A DNA stretch of 32,017 nucleotides from Bryobacterales bacterium (GCA_003162425.1 PMOK01000222.1:1-32017), one strand, 5' to 3'. Positions 24,166 through 31,679 are shown, numbered from the stretch's first letter. Notes: generated by a model from the sequence alone, not told the origin. A program made the numbers and translations.

Positions 24166-24849
24166 ATGCGTGCATTCCGGCTGGCCGGCGTTCTCCTGGC
24201 CTCCCTCGCCGCCGCCGACGATACCGCTGTGTCGCCGCGGCCAAAGCCTACTGATTATCCGGCTCACGATAGCGTAAAGACCGCCGCACTCGCCGCCGCC
24301 ATCGTTCCGCCGGAACAGGTCAAGAAATTGTTCTCAGCTGAAACTTCCAAGAATTACGTCGTGGTGGAGGTTGCCATTTATCCCCAGGATCGCCACTCAT
24401 TCGACATCGATCTGCTCGATTTCGAGTTGAAAACCGGTGATCAAATGCTCCGCGCGTCCGAGCCTCGGGATATCGGAACCACGTGGCCGTCGGCAAAAAA
24501 TCCGTCGATTGGCAACCGTGGGCCCAATGTTACCGCCGAGACCGGCGTCATCGTCGATCGTGAAACGGATCCTGTCACCGGACGCCCCAGGACCAGCGTG
24601 GGGACTTACCAAGGCGTCGCCGTATCCAATTATCCACGCCCAGACAATCCCACGCCGCCGCGCACCAATCCCGCCCAAAGCGATATCGAGGACAAAATGC
24701 GCCGGATGGCGTTACCGGAAGGTCCGGCCAAAGCGCCCGTGGCCGGTTATCTTTATTTCAGGCACCAAAAACGCAAGCAGGACTCTTTTGCGCTGAATTA
24801 TTCGAACGACGACGAATCAATCGATCTGAAATTTCCGAAAACGCCGTGA
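24166..24849 (+). CDS. secreted protein of unknown function
   Basis: A 227-residue protein. ATG 24166 is preferred over ATG 24151 because GAAGAGG lies 6 nt before it and because MRAFRLAGVLLASLAAADD is a good signal peptide. The mature part has a predicted beta domain (NYVVVEVAIYPQDRHSFDIDLLDFELKTG, about residues 64-95), a proline-rich linker (about 155-175), and a short C-terminal beta piece (VAGYLYFRHQKRKQDSFALNY). No catalytic motif is seen. It resembles secreted unknowns of acidobacteria in composition. It follows the ADOP permease by 54 bp, so co-expression is possible, and is followed by the REP-like doublet at 24857. Confidence 0.75.
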   Translation: MRAFRLAGVLLASLAAADDTAVSPRPKPTDYPAHDSVKTAALAAAIVPPEQVKKLFSAETSKNYVVVEVAIYPQDRHSFDIDLLDFELKTGDQMLRASEPRDIGTTWPSAKNPSIGNRGPNVTAETGVIVDRETDPVTGRPRTSVGTYQGVAVSNYPRPDNPTPPRTNPAQSDIEDKMRRMALPEGPAKAPVAGYLYFRHQKRKQDSFALNYSNDDESIDLKFPKTP

Positions 24850-24856
24850 AAAAATT

Positions 24857-24939
24857 GGTTGGCAGGCGAAAACGCCTGCCCCACATGTTCTCCAAAGTCT
24901 TGGGCAGCAAAGTGGGGCAGACGCTTTCGTCTGCCAACC
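24857..24939. repeat. REP-like inverted doublet, family A
   Basis: Two 28-nt units face each other: 24857-24884 and the reverse complement at 24912-24939, with 27 nt between. Each unit holds an 8-bp hairpin, GGCAGGCG/CGCCTGCC and GGCAGACG/CGTCTGCC, with a 4-nt loop and shared flanks GGTT and CCAC. The units differ at three positions. Two of those are the two sides of one base pair (G-C versus A-T), so the stem is kept. It lies between the convergent ends of 24166-24849 and 24944-25381 and could also stop transcription from both sides. Confidence 0.75.
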
Positions 24940-24943
24940 CGTA

Positions 24944-25381
24944 TTACGGCTCCCGTGGGATCCGCGCCAACCCTGCCGCGAGCATCGCGAGCAGCAAACT
25001 GAGCGGCGAATAGAGCCACGTGTCCCAGTGCGCGAACGGCGTCTCCTTAATGGTCTTGAAAAAGCCGAACGATCGCAGATTTCCAACCGCCCGCAGCAGG
25101 AAAACCAGGCTGAGTCCCCATACACCAACGTCCAGCAGCAACCCCAGCGGACCGGTTTTGATCCAGCCTGCCTTCCCCATCACCAGAACCACTGCCATTC
25201 CCAAGAGGCCGCAGACCAGCCAGGTTGCCGCCGGAGTGGGATCGAACATGCGGCGCCCACTTACAGTCGGAACAGTGAACGCGGCGCCCCATCTTCCGCC
25301 TAACGCCCAATAGGCGTGCAGAACAGCAATTCCACCCAGCACAATGACAAGTGGAATCGCGAACAGAAAACGGTTGTGCAT
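24944..25381 (-). CDS. DUF3995 membrane protein
   Basis: A 145-residue inner-membrane protein with four hydrophobic segments (about 8-26, 50-68, 78-98 and 120-140). The first helix leads into HAYWALGGRWG at 22-32, which is the DUF3995 hallmark, followed by a loop with Pro and Asp. No function is established for the family. It lies downstream of the epoxide hydrolase gene on the same strand (27 bp between them), so the two are likely one transcription unit. It converges on the secreted protein gene across the REP-like doublet. Confidence 0.82.
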   Translation of the reverse strand: MHNRFLFAIPLVIVLGGIAVLHAYWALGGRWGAAFTVPTVSGRRMFDPTPAATWLVCGLLGMAVVLVMGKAGWIKTGPLGLLLDVGVWGLSLVFLLRAVGNLRSFGFFKTIKETPFAHWDTWLYSPLSLLLAMLAAGLARIPREP

Positions 25382-25408
25382 CGGTTCCTCTAGTATCCAT
25401 CGAGATCG

Positions 25409-26551
25409 CTACGCGCGCATCTTTCCGAAACACGCCCGCAATTCGCGAACAAACAATTCCGGCTGCTCAAACGCCGCGAAGTGCCCGCCTTTATCCAACT
25501 GGTTCCAGTAAACCAGATTCGGATAGCGCTTCTGGGCCCAACGCCGCGACACGCGGAAAATCTCCTTCGGGAATACGCTGCAGCCCACCGGTATGCGCAC
25601 CGGATCGTAGTTGATCTTGTTGAAGCTCTCCCAATATAGACGCGCCGAAGACGCCGCCGCGTTGGGAAGCCAGTAGAGCATTACATCATCCAGCATCTCG
25701 TCCCGCGTGAGCGCGTTCTCTGGATTGCCATTGCAATCTGTCCAGGCCCAAAACTTTTCGAGAATCCACGCCGCTTGTCCCGCCGGAGAATCCGCCAATC
25801 CATATCCCAGCGATTGCGGACGAGTGCTCTGCTGTTTCGAATAACCGGAATCCCAATCCTGATAGTGCTGCATTCCGGCCAGTCCGTCTTTCTCCTCTTG
25901 GGTGAGGCTCGACATCGTCGCGGGATCAGGCCGCACCACAGGCATATTCAGATGGACACCGTGGCAGTGCTCGGTGTCCTGCAATGCGATGGCGGTGGTC
26001 ACTACGGCGCCCCAGTCGCCACCCTGCGCGTAGTATCGCTGGTAGCCGAGCCGCAGCATCAGCTCGCTCCAGGCGCGCGCGATTTTCTCAACCGTCCAGC
26101 CGCTCTGCTTGGGCTTGCCGGAAAAACCGTAGCCGGGCAGCGATGGACAGACGACGTGGAAGGCGTCAGAAGCCTGGCCGCCATGCGCTGTGGGATCGGT
26201 TAGCGCTGGAATAATTTTCAAAAACTCGATGATCGATCCGGGCCAGCCATGCGTCAGGACCAGCGGCAGTGCATCATCGTGACGCGATCGTATATGCAGG
26301 AAATGGATGCTGACGCCATCCAGGTCCGTTTGGAACTGCGGAAGCGCATTGAGCCGTGCTTCGGTCTTCCGCCAGTCATACTCACGCTCCCAGTAATCGC
26401 AGACCTTTTGCACGTAATGGAGCGGAATCCCCTGCCCCCAATCCCCAACAGTCTGCGCATCGGGCCACCGCATCGCGCGAAGCCGTCGCTTCAGATCCTC
26501 CAACTCAGCATCGGCAATGTGGATCTTGAAAGGCCGGATTTCTTCGCTCAT
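25409..26551 (-). CDS. epoxide hydrolase family alpha/beta hydrolase
   Basis: A 380-residue hydrolase. Residues 1-105 form the N-terminal epoxide hydrolase domain (RPFKIHIADAELEDLKRRLRAMRWPDA, then W-x-YVQKVCDYWEREYDWRKTE). The alpha/beta core has the oxyanion motif HGWPGS (about 100-105), the nucleophile Asp179 in QGGDWGA, and His357 in GGHFAAFEQPE; an acid lies in the preceding strand region. This set opens epoxides through an alkyl-enzyme ester in microsomal-type enzymes. No signal peptide, so it is cytoplasmic. The substrate is unknown; detoxification or terpenoid/lipid epoxide use are options. It starts 51 bp from the divergent TIM-barrel gene. Confidence 0.92.
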   Translation of the reverse strand: MSEEIRPFKIHIADAELEDLKRRLRAMRWPDAQTVGDWGQGIPLHYVQKVCDYWEREYDWRKTEARLNALPQFQTDLDGVSIHFLHIRSRHDDALPLVLTHGWPGSIIEFLKIIPALTDPTAHGGQASDAFHVVCPSLPGYGFSGKPKQSGWTVEKIARAWSELMLRLGYQRYYAQGGDWGAVVTTAIALQDTEHCHGVHLNMPVVRPDPATMSSLTQEEKDGLAGMQHYQDWDSGYSKQQSTRPQSLGYGLADSPAGQAAWILEKFWAWTDCNGNPENALTRDEMLDDVMLYWLPNAAASSARLYWESFNKINYDPVRIPVGCSVFPKEIFRVSRRWAQKRYPNLVYWNQLDKGGHFAAFEQPELFVRELRACFGKMRA

Positions 26552-26588
26552 GTGTTTCCGGACCTAAGTTTACCGCGTGCGTGGCAAC

Positions 26589-26594
26589 TATAAT
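26589..26594 (+). promoter_or_regulatory. -10 element (TATAAT) before the TIM-barrel gene
   Basis: A consensus TATAAT ends 7 nt before ATG 26602, so the transcript likely begins at or one base before the start codon. There is no ribosome binding site between them. The best -35-like sequence, TTTACC at 26569-26574, has only 14-bp spacing. Confidence 0.5.
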
Positions 26595-26601
26595 GGTTGG
26601 G

Positions 26602-27456
26602 ATGATCTCGAGACGAGGATTCCTCCAAGCCAGCTCCGCGGCCGCGCTGCTCACGAACGCCGCTAGCGCCAAACAACTGAAGACTGTCGGAGTGCAGCTC
26701 TATACAGTCCGAAGCGTTCTTCCCAAAAAACCAGCCGAAACCCTGAAAGCCATCGAAGCCATCGGCTACCGTGAAGTCGAGGCTACCTACGACAATCTCG
26801 ACAAGGTCTGGCCCTCGCTCCAAGCCACCAGCTTGAAACCGGTCAGCATCCACCTGAATGAGAACACCATCATGAAAGGCACGGACGACGATATCGCCCG
26901 CGCCGTCGACAAGGTGAAGCAGCACGGATTTTCCTACGCCGTATTTCCTTGGGTCAACCCTCCGGATCGTGGCGGGCTCGACAAGATGAAGGCGCTAGCA
27001 GACAAGCTGAACAAAGCGGGCGAAAAATGCCGTGCCGCGGGTCTCACCTTCTGCTATCACAATCACGCTTTCGAATTCGAGCCGATGGACGGAACCACGC
27101 GGTTCCAGGTCTTGCTGGACACTCTCGACAAGAACCTGGTCGGGTTCGAACTTGACTGCTTCTGGGTAAGCGTCGCGGGACACGATCCGGTGGAAATCCT
27201 GAAGAAAGTGTCCGGCCGCGTCCACCTGCTGCATCTGAAAGACAAGGCGCAAGGCATGCCGGTGATGTATAAAGAAACAGTCGCAGCCAGCGCTTTCAAA
27301 GAAGTTGGCCACGGCATTCTGGATTGGCCGGCCATCCTGCGCGCCGCCGAATCCGCGGGCGTCCAACACTACTTCGTCGAACAGGATTCAACGCCGGGCG
27401 ACCCAGTCGAAAGCCTGCGCCAAAGCTTCGACTACATCTCAAAACTAAATTTCTGA
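26602..27456 (+). CDS. Tat-exported sugar-phosphate isomerase/epimerase-like TIM barrel
   Basis: A 284-residue protein of the xylose-isomerase-like TIM-barrel superfamily. ATG 26602 gives a twin-arginine signal (ISRRGFLQASSAAALLTNAASA, shown here in two parts as SRRGFLQ and a hydrophobic AAALL stretch). An alternative upstream start at 26581 would put the -10 inside the gene. Barrel strands include VGVQLYTVRS, EVEATYD, SIHLNE, TFCYHNHAFEFEP, FELDCFWVSVAG, VHLLHLKDK and HYFVEQDST. The Glu, Asp, His and Glu set in these strands is the usual metal and catalytic ring. Substrate is probably a sugar or inositol derivative. It is divergent from the epoxide hydrolase and convergent with the SMP-30 gene. 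Confidence 0.9.
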   Translation: MISRRGFLQASSAAALLTNAASAKQLKTVGVQLYTVRSVLPKKPAETLKAIEAIGYREVEATYDNLDKVWPSLQATSLKPVSIHLNENTIMKGTDDDIARAVDKVKQHGFSYAVFPWVNPPDRGGLDKMKALADKLNKAGEKCRAAGLTFCYHNHAFEFEPMDGTTRFQVLLDTLDKNLVGFELDCFWVSVAGHDPVEILKKVSGRVHLLHLKDKAQGMPVMYKETVAASAFKEVGHGILDWPAILRAAESAGVQHYFVEQDSTPGDPVESLRQSFDYISKLNF

Positions 27457-27472
27457 TCCGCGTGTTGACGTG

Positions 27473-27579
27473 GCGCACGCACTCGTGCGTGCCGCGTTCA
27501 CACTCATGTGAACGCCCTGAAGTTTTCATAATACGTGTGTTCGCAGGAGTGCGAACACGGCACGCAAGACTGCGTGCGC
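27473..27579. repeat. REP-like inverted doublet with four hairpins, family B
   Basis: Four perfect hairpins with 4-nt loops follow each other. H1 is GCACGCA (27475-27481) with TGCGTGC (27486-27492). H2 is GCGTTCACA (27494-27502) with TGTGAACGC (27507-27515). H3 is GTGTTCGCA (27537-27545) with TGCGAACAC (27550-27558). H4 is GCACGCA (27560-27566) with TGCGTGC (27571-27577). The H1-H2 block is the inverted copy of H3-H4. Differences in the stems occur as base-pair exchanges, so pairing is preserved. It lies between convergent genes; its right edge meets the SMP-30 stop codon at 27579. Confidence 0.85.
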
Positions 27580-28667
27580 TACGCTATATGCGCCCCAGTA
27601 GTTTCCACATACACGGCATACAACGACTGCCCAGCCGCCATAAACAACCGATTCCGCTTCGTTCCCCCAAAACACACGTTCGCGCAAACTTCCGGCAACA
27701 GGATCATCCCGATCCGCGCGCCATCGGGAGAAAAAACGTGGACGCCATCGTAGCCCGCACCCACCCAACCGGCCCCAGTCCAGATGTTGCCATCCACATC
27801 GGCGCGAATCCCGTCGGCTAAACCAGCGCCCTTGCCGCGCAGCTCCATGTTGACGAACTCGCGCCCATTGCGAAGCGACCGGCCATCCGCGACGTCATAA
27901 ACCTTGATGATTTTCGGAGCCTCCGGGTAGTGCGTGGCGCCGGTATCGCACAGATACAGCTTCTTGTAGTCGGGCGAAAAGCACAGCCCGTTCGGCTTGT
28001 ACGCTTCGTCGGTAACCATCTCCATCTTGCCGGTCTTCGAATCGATGCGATAAACCGCTTCCTTTATTTCGAGCCGCGCCTTGTGACCCTCGTAGATGCT
28101 CGTGATCCCGTACCCAGGATCGCTGAACCAGATTCCTCCGTCAGGATGAACCACAATGTCGTTGGGAGCGTTGAGCGGCTTGCCCTGCCAATTATCGGCC
28201 AGCACCGTGACAGCGCCCGTGTGCTCGAATCGGACGACGCGGCGCGTGTCGTGTTCGCAAGTGAGCTGCCGGCCTTCATAATCGAACGTGTTGCCGTTCG
28301 CATAGTGCGACGGCGCGCGGAAAGTGCTGATGTGCCCGTCTTCCTCCATCCAGCGCAGCTGGCGATCGTTCGGGATATCGCTGAAGATCAGGTATCGTCC
28401 GCCGCCGTTCCAGGCCGGACCCTCCGCCCAACGCAGCCCCGTGTAGAGCCGTTCGATGGACGCGTTGTTCGCTTTGAGCTTGGCAAAGCGCGGATCCAGG
28501 ACCACAATGTCGGGATCAGGATAACGAATCGGGTCCTTGCCGCTCCAGTCACGTTGGGCTGCCGCCGGCACGGCGAGCGCCGCACTCGCAACCGACAAAA
28601 TAAACGAGCGGCGTCCCAATCCGCGTTCATCCGTGTCCATCCGCGGCCTAGAAAGAGGTTTTCCCAT
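27579..28667 (-). CDS. exported SMP-30/gluconolactonase-like protein
   Basis: A protein of 362 residues (or 353 from ATG 28640) with a six-bladed propeller of the SMP-30/gluconolactonase/LRE-like type, which hydrolyses lactones using a bound calcium. Metal-site motifs are WAEGPAW (Glu), NAPNDIVVHPDG (Asn, Asp), YKPNGLCFSPD and LADGIRADVDGNIW (Asp). A Tat-type signal, GRRSFILSVASAALAVPAAA, lies at about residues 18-37. The first 27 bases of the longer form overlap a three-unit 10-bp repeat (28619-28648), so the true start could be 28640. The far end touches the family B repeat. Substrate unknown. Confidence 0.87.
   Translation of the reverse strand: MGKPLSRPRMDTDERGLGRRSFILSVASAALAVPAAAQRDWSGKDPIRYPDPDIVVLDPRFAKLKANNASIERLYTGLRWAEGPAWNGGGRYLIFSDIPNDRQLRWMEEDGHISTFRAPSHYANGNTFDYEGRQLTCEHDTRRVVRFEHTGAVTVLADNWQGKPLNAPNDIVVHPDGGIWFSDPGYGITSIYEGHKARLEIKEAVYRIDSKTGKMEMVTDEAYKPNGLCFSPDYKKLYLCDTGATHYPEAPKIIKVYDVADGRSLRNGREFVNMELRGKGAGLADGIRADVDGNIWTGAGWVGAGYDGVHVFSPDGARIGMILLPEVCANVCFGGTKRNRLFMAAGQSLYAVYVETTGAHIA
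28619..28648. repeat. ATCCGCG 10-bp tandem units, part of a dispersed repeat
   Basis: Three 10-bp units, ATCCGCGTTC, ATCCGTGTCC and ATCCGCGGCC, lie head to tail. On the plus strand they read FIRVHPRPR, the well-known spurious peptide that appears in many genomes where this repeat lies at gene starts. The unit overlaps the 5' end of the SMP-30 gene, which reads MDTDERG there. That it is dispersed rests on memory of other genomes, not on copies in this window. Confidence 0.55.
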
Positions 28668-28723
28668 AACGGTAAGCCAGTATAGCGTACAGCCAGTACG
28701 GCCGATAATGTACCTTAAAGGAA

Positions 28724-29155
28724 ATGCCAGAAGTATCCCTGCATGAGGATTTTCGCCGGAAACAAGAAGGCCAGGGTGGCTCGGATCGTGGTTTTGGAAT
28801 CGTATTCGCGATCTTCTTCACCTTAATCGCGCTCCTGCCCCTGCGCGCGCATCATCCCGTGCGTTGGTGGGCTCTCGCGTTGGCAGTCTTGTTTCTGGGC
28901 GTGGCGCTGCTTCAACCGGCGTGGCTGCGGCCTCTCAATCGAGCCTGGACCAAGCTCGGTTTGCTGCTCGGCCGCGTGGTAAGCCCGCTGATAACCGCTC
29001 TGCTGTTTTTTCTGGTGGTCACGCCGATCGGCCTTCTGTTCCGGCTGCTAAAGAAAGATCCGCTGCGCCTGGCTTCGAGCGCCGAAGTGTCCACATATTG
29101 GATAGAGCGGCAGCCGCCGGGTCCGGCGCCCGAAACCATGCGGAATCAGTTTTGA
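28724..29155 (+). CDS. SxtJ-like membrane protein
   Basis: A 143-residue protein with a charged N-terminus, two hydrophobic segments (about 24-40 and 48-66), a longer one (about 82-108), and the pattern WLRPLNRAWTKLGLLLGRVVSPLITALLFFLVVTPIGLLFRL. This pattern fits the SxtJ-type family that is often found next to carbamoyltransferases. Its role is unknown, and it is likely in the inner membrane. AAAGGAA lies only about two bases from the ATG, an odd spacing. A GATAAT element sits at 28704-28709. It is the first gene of a three-gene set with the DUF5989 protein and the carbamoyltransferase. Confidence 0.82.
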   Translation: MPEVSLHEDFRRKQEGQGGSDRGFGIVFAIFFTLIALLPLRAHHPVRWWALALAVLFLGVALLQPAWLRPLNRAWTKLGLLLGRVVSPLITALLFFLVVTPIGLLFRLLKKDPLRLASSAEVSTYWIERQPPGPAPETMRNQF

Positions 29156-29165
29156 GGACACGTCA

Positions 29166-29318
29166 ATGTTACCGTTTCTGAAAGAATTCTGGGCTTTCCT
29201 GAGAACGCGCAAGAAGTATTGGCTGCTGCCGATCCTGATCATGATGCTCTTGTTCGGCGTACTCCTGGTGCTGGCGCAAAGCAGCGCCGTGGCGCCGTTC
29301 ATCTATACGCTCTTCTAA
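29166..29318 (+). CDS. DUF5989-type small membrane protein
   Basis: A 50-residue peptide: MLPFLKEFWAFLRTRKKYW, then a hydrophobic segment LLPILIMMLLFGVLLVLAQ, ending SSAVAPFIYTLF. The FLKEFW...RKKYWLLP start and the SAVAPFIYTLF end are the hallmark of DUF5989 proteins that lie between SxtJ and carbamoyltransferase genes. GAGG is placed 8-9 nt before the ATG. It follows SxtJ by 10 bp and precedes the carbamoyltransferase by 13 bp, so it is in an operon. One membrane helix with a basic cytoplasmic N-terminus; function unknown. Confidence 0.88.
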   Translation: MLPFLKEFWAFLRTRKKYWLLPILIMMLLFGVLLVLAQSSAVAPFIYTLF

Positions 29319-29331
29319 AGTTTCGCGCTGG

Positions 29332-31164
29332 ATGCAAATACTTGGAATTTCCGCGTTCTATCACGACAGCGCAGCCGCGTTGGTGCGCGATGGCGATATC
29401 GTCGCCGCCGCTCAGGAGGAGCGCTTCACTCGCAAAAAGCACGATTCGCGCTTCCCCGCTCACGCCGTGGAATTTTGCCTCGCCCAAGCCGGCGCGCGCC
29501 TGACCGATCTCGACTACGTTGTTTTCTACGACAAACCTTTCCTGAAATTCGAGCGGCTGCTCGAAACTTACATCGCCTTCGCTCCCGCGGGGCTGCGCTC
29601 CTTTCAGATGGCCATCCCGCTGTGGGTGCGCGAGAAGCTGTTCCAGAAAAGTCTGCTGCATGACGAGCTAAAGCGCCTGGGTGAATTCGACTGGATGAAC
29701 CGGCTTCTGTTTGCCGAGCATCACCAAAGCCACGCCGCCAGCGCTTTCTATCCTTCGCCATTTGACGAAGCGCTGATCCTCACCATGGACGGCGTCGGCG
29801 AATGGGCCACCACATCCGTGGGCCTCGGACGCGGAAATCATCTTGAGATCATCAAAGAAATCCACTTCCCGCACTCGCTGGGCCTGTTGTATTCGGCATT
29901 CACTTATTACACCGGATTCAAAGTGAACTCGGGCGAGTACAAGCTGATGGGTCTCGCGCCATACGGAACGCCGCGTTACACACAGAAGATCCTGGATCAT
30001 ATCATCGACCTCAAACCGGACGGTTCCTTCCACCTGAACCTGGACTATTTCAACTACTGCACCGGCCTGACGATGACCAACCGCAAGTTCGACGCCTTGT
30101 TCGAAGGGCCGCCGCGCAAGCCGGACCAGTTGCTGACTCAGCATCACATGGACCTTGCCGCATCCGTGCAGGAAGTGCTGGAAGAAGTAATTTTGCGAAT
30201 GACGCGCTCGCTCGCATCCGAAACCGGATCAAAGAATCTGTGCCTGGCCGGTGGCGTCGCGCTGAATTGCGTTGCCAATGGGAAAATCTTGCGCGATGGC
30301 CGCTTCGAACGGATCTGGATCCAACCAGCATCGGGCGATGCCGGCGGAGCATTGGGAGCAGCGCTGGCCGCGTATCATTTGTTTCAAAATCAACCGCGTC
30401 AAATATGTGGATGTGGCGACCGCATGCACGGTTCCTACCTGGGCCCGGAGTTTTCGCAGACAGACATCCAGCAGCGACTTACAAAACTGGGCGCGAAGTA
30501 CGAGGTGCTCGACGAATCCGAATTGCTGGAAAAATGCGTGGACGCGCTGATGGATGAGAAAGCTCTCGGTTGGTTCCAGGGAAGAATGGAATTCGGACCC
30601 CGAGCCTTGGGAGCGCGGTCAATTCTAGCGGACCCTCGCTCGCCTCGCATGCAGTCCATCCTGAACTTAAAAGTCAAATTTCGCGAGTCGTTCCGGCCTT
30701 TCGCGCCATCAGTGATGCGTGAACACGTGGCTGAGTGGTTCGATCTGGATTCGGACAGCCCCTACATGCTGCTGGTGGCCGATGTCGTGGAAAGCCGCCG
30801 CAAGCTCATGACCCCCGAGCAACAGAAACTCTTCGGCATCGAAAAATTGAACGTGCCGCGCAGTGATATTCCCGCCGTCACGCACGTGGACTATTCGGCA
30901 CGCGTCCAGACCGTGCATCGCGAGACCAACCCGCGCTACCACGCGCTGATCGAACGGTTCAACCAACGCACCGGTTGTCCGGTGATCGTCAACACCAGCT
31001 TCAATGTCCGCGGCGAACCCATCGTCGGCACGCCCGAGGATGCTTTTCGCTGTTTCATGGGCACCGGAATCGAAGTCCTGGCTGTCGGAAATTGCCTGTT
31101 GCGCAAAGAAGATCAGGATCCCAAGCTCAGCCAGGACTACAAATCCTCCTTCGAATTGGATTAG
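29332..31164 (+). CDS. NodU/CmcH-family carbamoyltransferase
   Basis: A 610-residue enzyme that uses carbamoyl phosphate to carbamoylate a hydroxyl group on a sugar or a small-molecule acceptor. The N-terminal Kae1-like domain has HDSAAAL (His11), EERFTRKKHD, EHHQSHAASAFYPSPF (129-144), DGVGEW, and LCLAGGVALNCVANGK (about 303-318). The C-terminal YrdC-like domain region has FQGRMEFGPRALGARSILADPR (Arg424 region) and KFRESFRPFAPSV. It is cytoplasmic, probably at the membrane with the two proteins encoded upstream. No glycosyltransferase or nodulation gene is near, so the acceptor cannot be given. Its stop overlaps the stop of the next convergent gene. Confidence 0.93.
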   Translation: MQILGISAFYHDSAAALVRDGDIVAAAQEERFTRKKHDSRFPAHAVEFCLAQAGARLTDLDYVVFYDKPFLKFERLLETYIAFAPAGLRSFQMAIPLWVREKLFQKSLLHDELKRLGEFDWMNRLLFAEHHQSHAASAFYPSPFDEALILTMDGVGEWATTSVGLGRGNHLEIIKEIHFPHSLGLLYSAFTYYTGFKVNSGEYKLMGLAPYGTPRYTQKILDHIIDLKPDGSFHLNLDYFNYCTGLTMTNRKFDALFEGPPRKPDQLLTQHHMDLAASVQEVLEEVILRMTRSLASETGSKNLCLAGGVALNCVANGKILRDGRFERIWIQPASGDAGGALGAALAAYHLFQNQPRQICGCGDRMHGSYLGPEFSQTDIQQRLTKLGAKYEVLDESELLEKCVDALMDEKALGWFQGRMEFGPRALGARSILADPRSPRMQSILNLKVKFRESFRPFAPSVMREHVAEWFDLDSDSPYMLLVADVVESRRKLMTPEQQKLFGIEKLNVPRSDIPAVTHVDYSARVQTVHRETNPRYHALIERFNQRTGCPVIVNTSFNVRGEPIVGTPEDAFRCFMGTGIEVLAVGNCLLRKEDQDPKLSQDYKSSFELD

Positions 31165-31679
31165 TGGCTGATCTTGCCGTACTCTGCTTCCGCATCTGCC
31201 GGCAGCAACACCCACAGCGTGTAAATCCCGAGCACAGTTCCCAGAATAGGATTGAGCAACGCGATGATCCCCACCACAATGGCCATGGTCCGCGCCCACG
31301 GACGGCGCTCCATCAGTCCGAATCCAACCACGAAACCAATCCCCGCCAGCACCAACGAAAGCATTCCCATGGTCGAAAGGACGGCCGGAATTATGGCGCC
31401 CGCCGGAAATCCCCAGCCTGCGTCATCAAACCATCCGTGTCCCCACAAGCCGATTACGCGCGCACCCACCAGCCTACCTCCGGCTTTCAGCAGGTTCAGG
31501 GCCGATAACGCGATCCAGAAAACGGCCAGCATCTTCACGTGCCGCGCCACCCGTCCCGACGCAGAAGAAACATAGGGCCCAGGCGGCCGAGGGGCCGCTG
31601 GCATCACCGCCGCCTTCCCACAAGAGCTACAAAACCGTTGATTAGGCTGGACTTCGCCGCCACAATGATTGCAGAACAT
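31161..31679 (-). CDS. zinc-ribbon membrane protein
   Basis: A 172-residue protein that starts with a zinc ribbon, CNHC (3-6) and CSSC (17-20), followed by a Pro/Ala-rich linker. Three or four hydrophobic segments follow (about 48-64, 92-122 and 131-157). Proteins with this layout are common in acidobacteria, and no function is established. It ends at a TTA that shares bases with the carbamoyltransferase stop (TTAG at 31161-31164), so the two convergent genes overlap by 4 bp. I infer that the ribbon is cytoplasmic. Confidence 0.8.
   Translation of the reverse strand: MFCNHCGGEVQPNQRFCSSCGKAAVMPAAPRPPGPYVSSASGRVARHVKMLAVFWIALSALNLLKAGGRLVGARVIGLWGHGWFDDAGWGFPAGAIIPAVLSTMGMLSLVLAGIGFVVGFGLMERRPWARTMAIVVGIIALLNPILGTVLGIYTLWVLLPADAEAEYGKISH

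Noticed and set aside
27473..27579. CRISPR array or integration site
   Set aside because: The repeats are inverted, not direct, with no equal-length spacers and no cas genes, so a REP-like doublet fits better.
26602..28667. TIM-barrel and SMP-30 genes as one sugar-acid operon
   Set aside because: They are convergent and separated by the repeat doublet, so they cannot share a transcript, though their functions could still be related.
27930..28685. 251-aa plus-strand frame across the SMP-30 gene
   Set aside because: It is a shadow of the propeller gene. Its end (FIRVHPRPR) is the translation of the dispersed repeat, a known source of false proteins.
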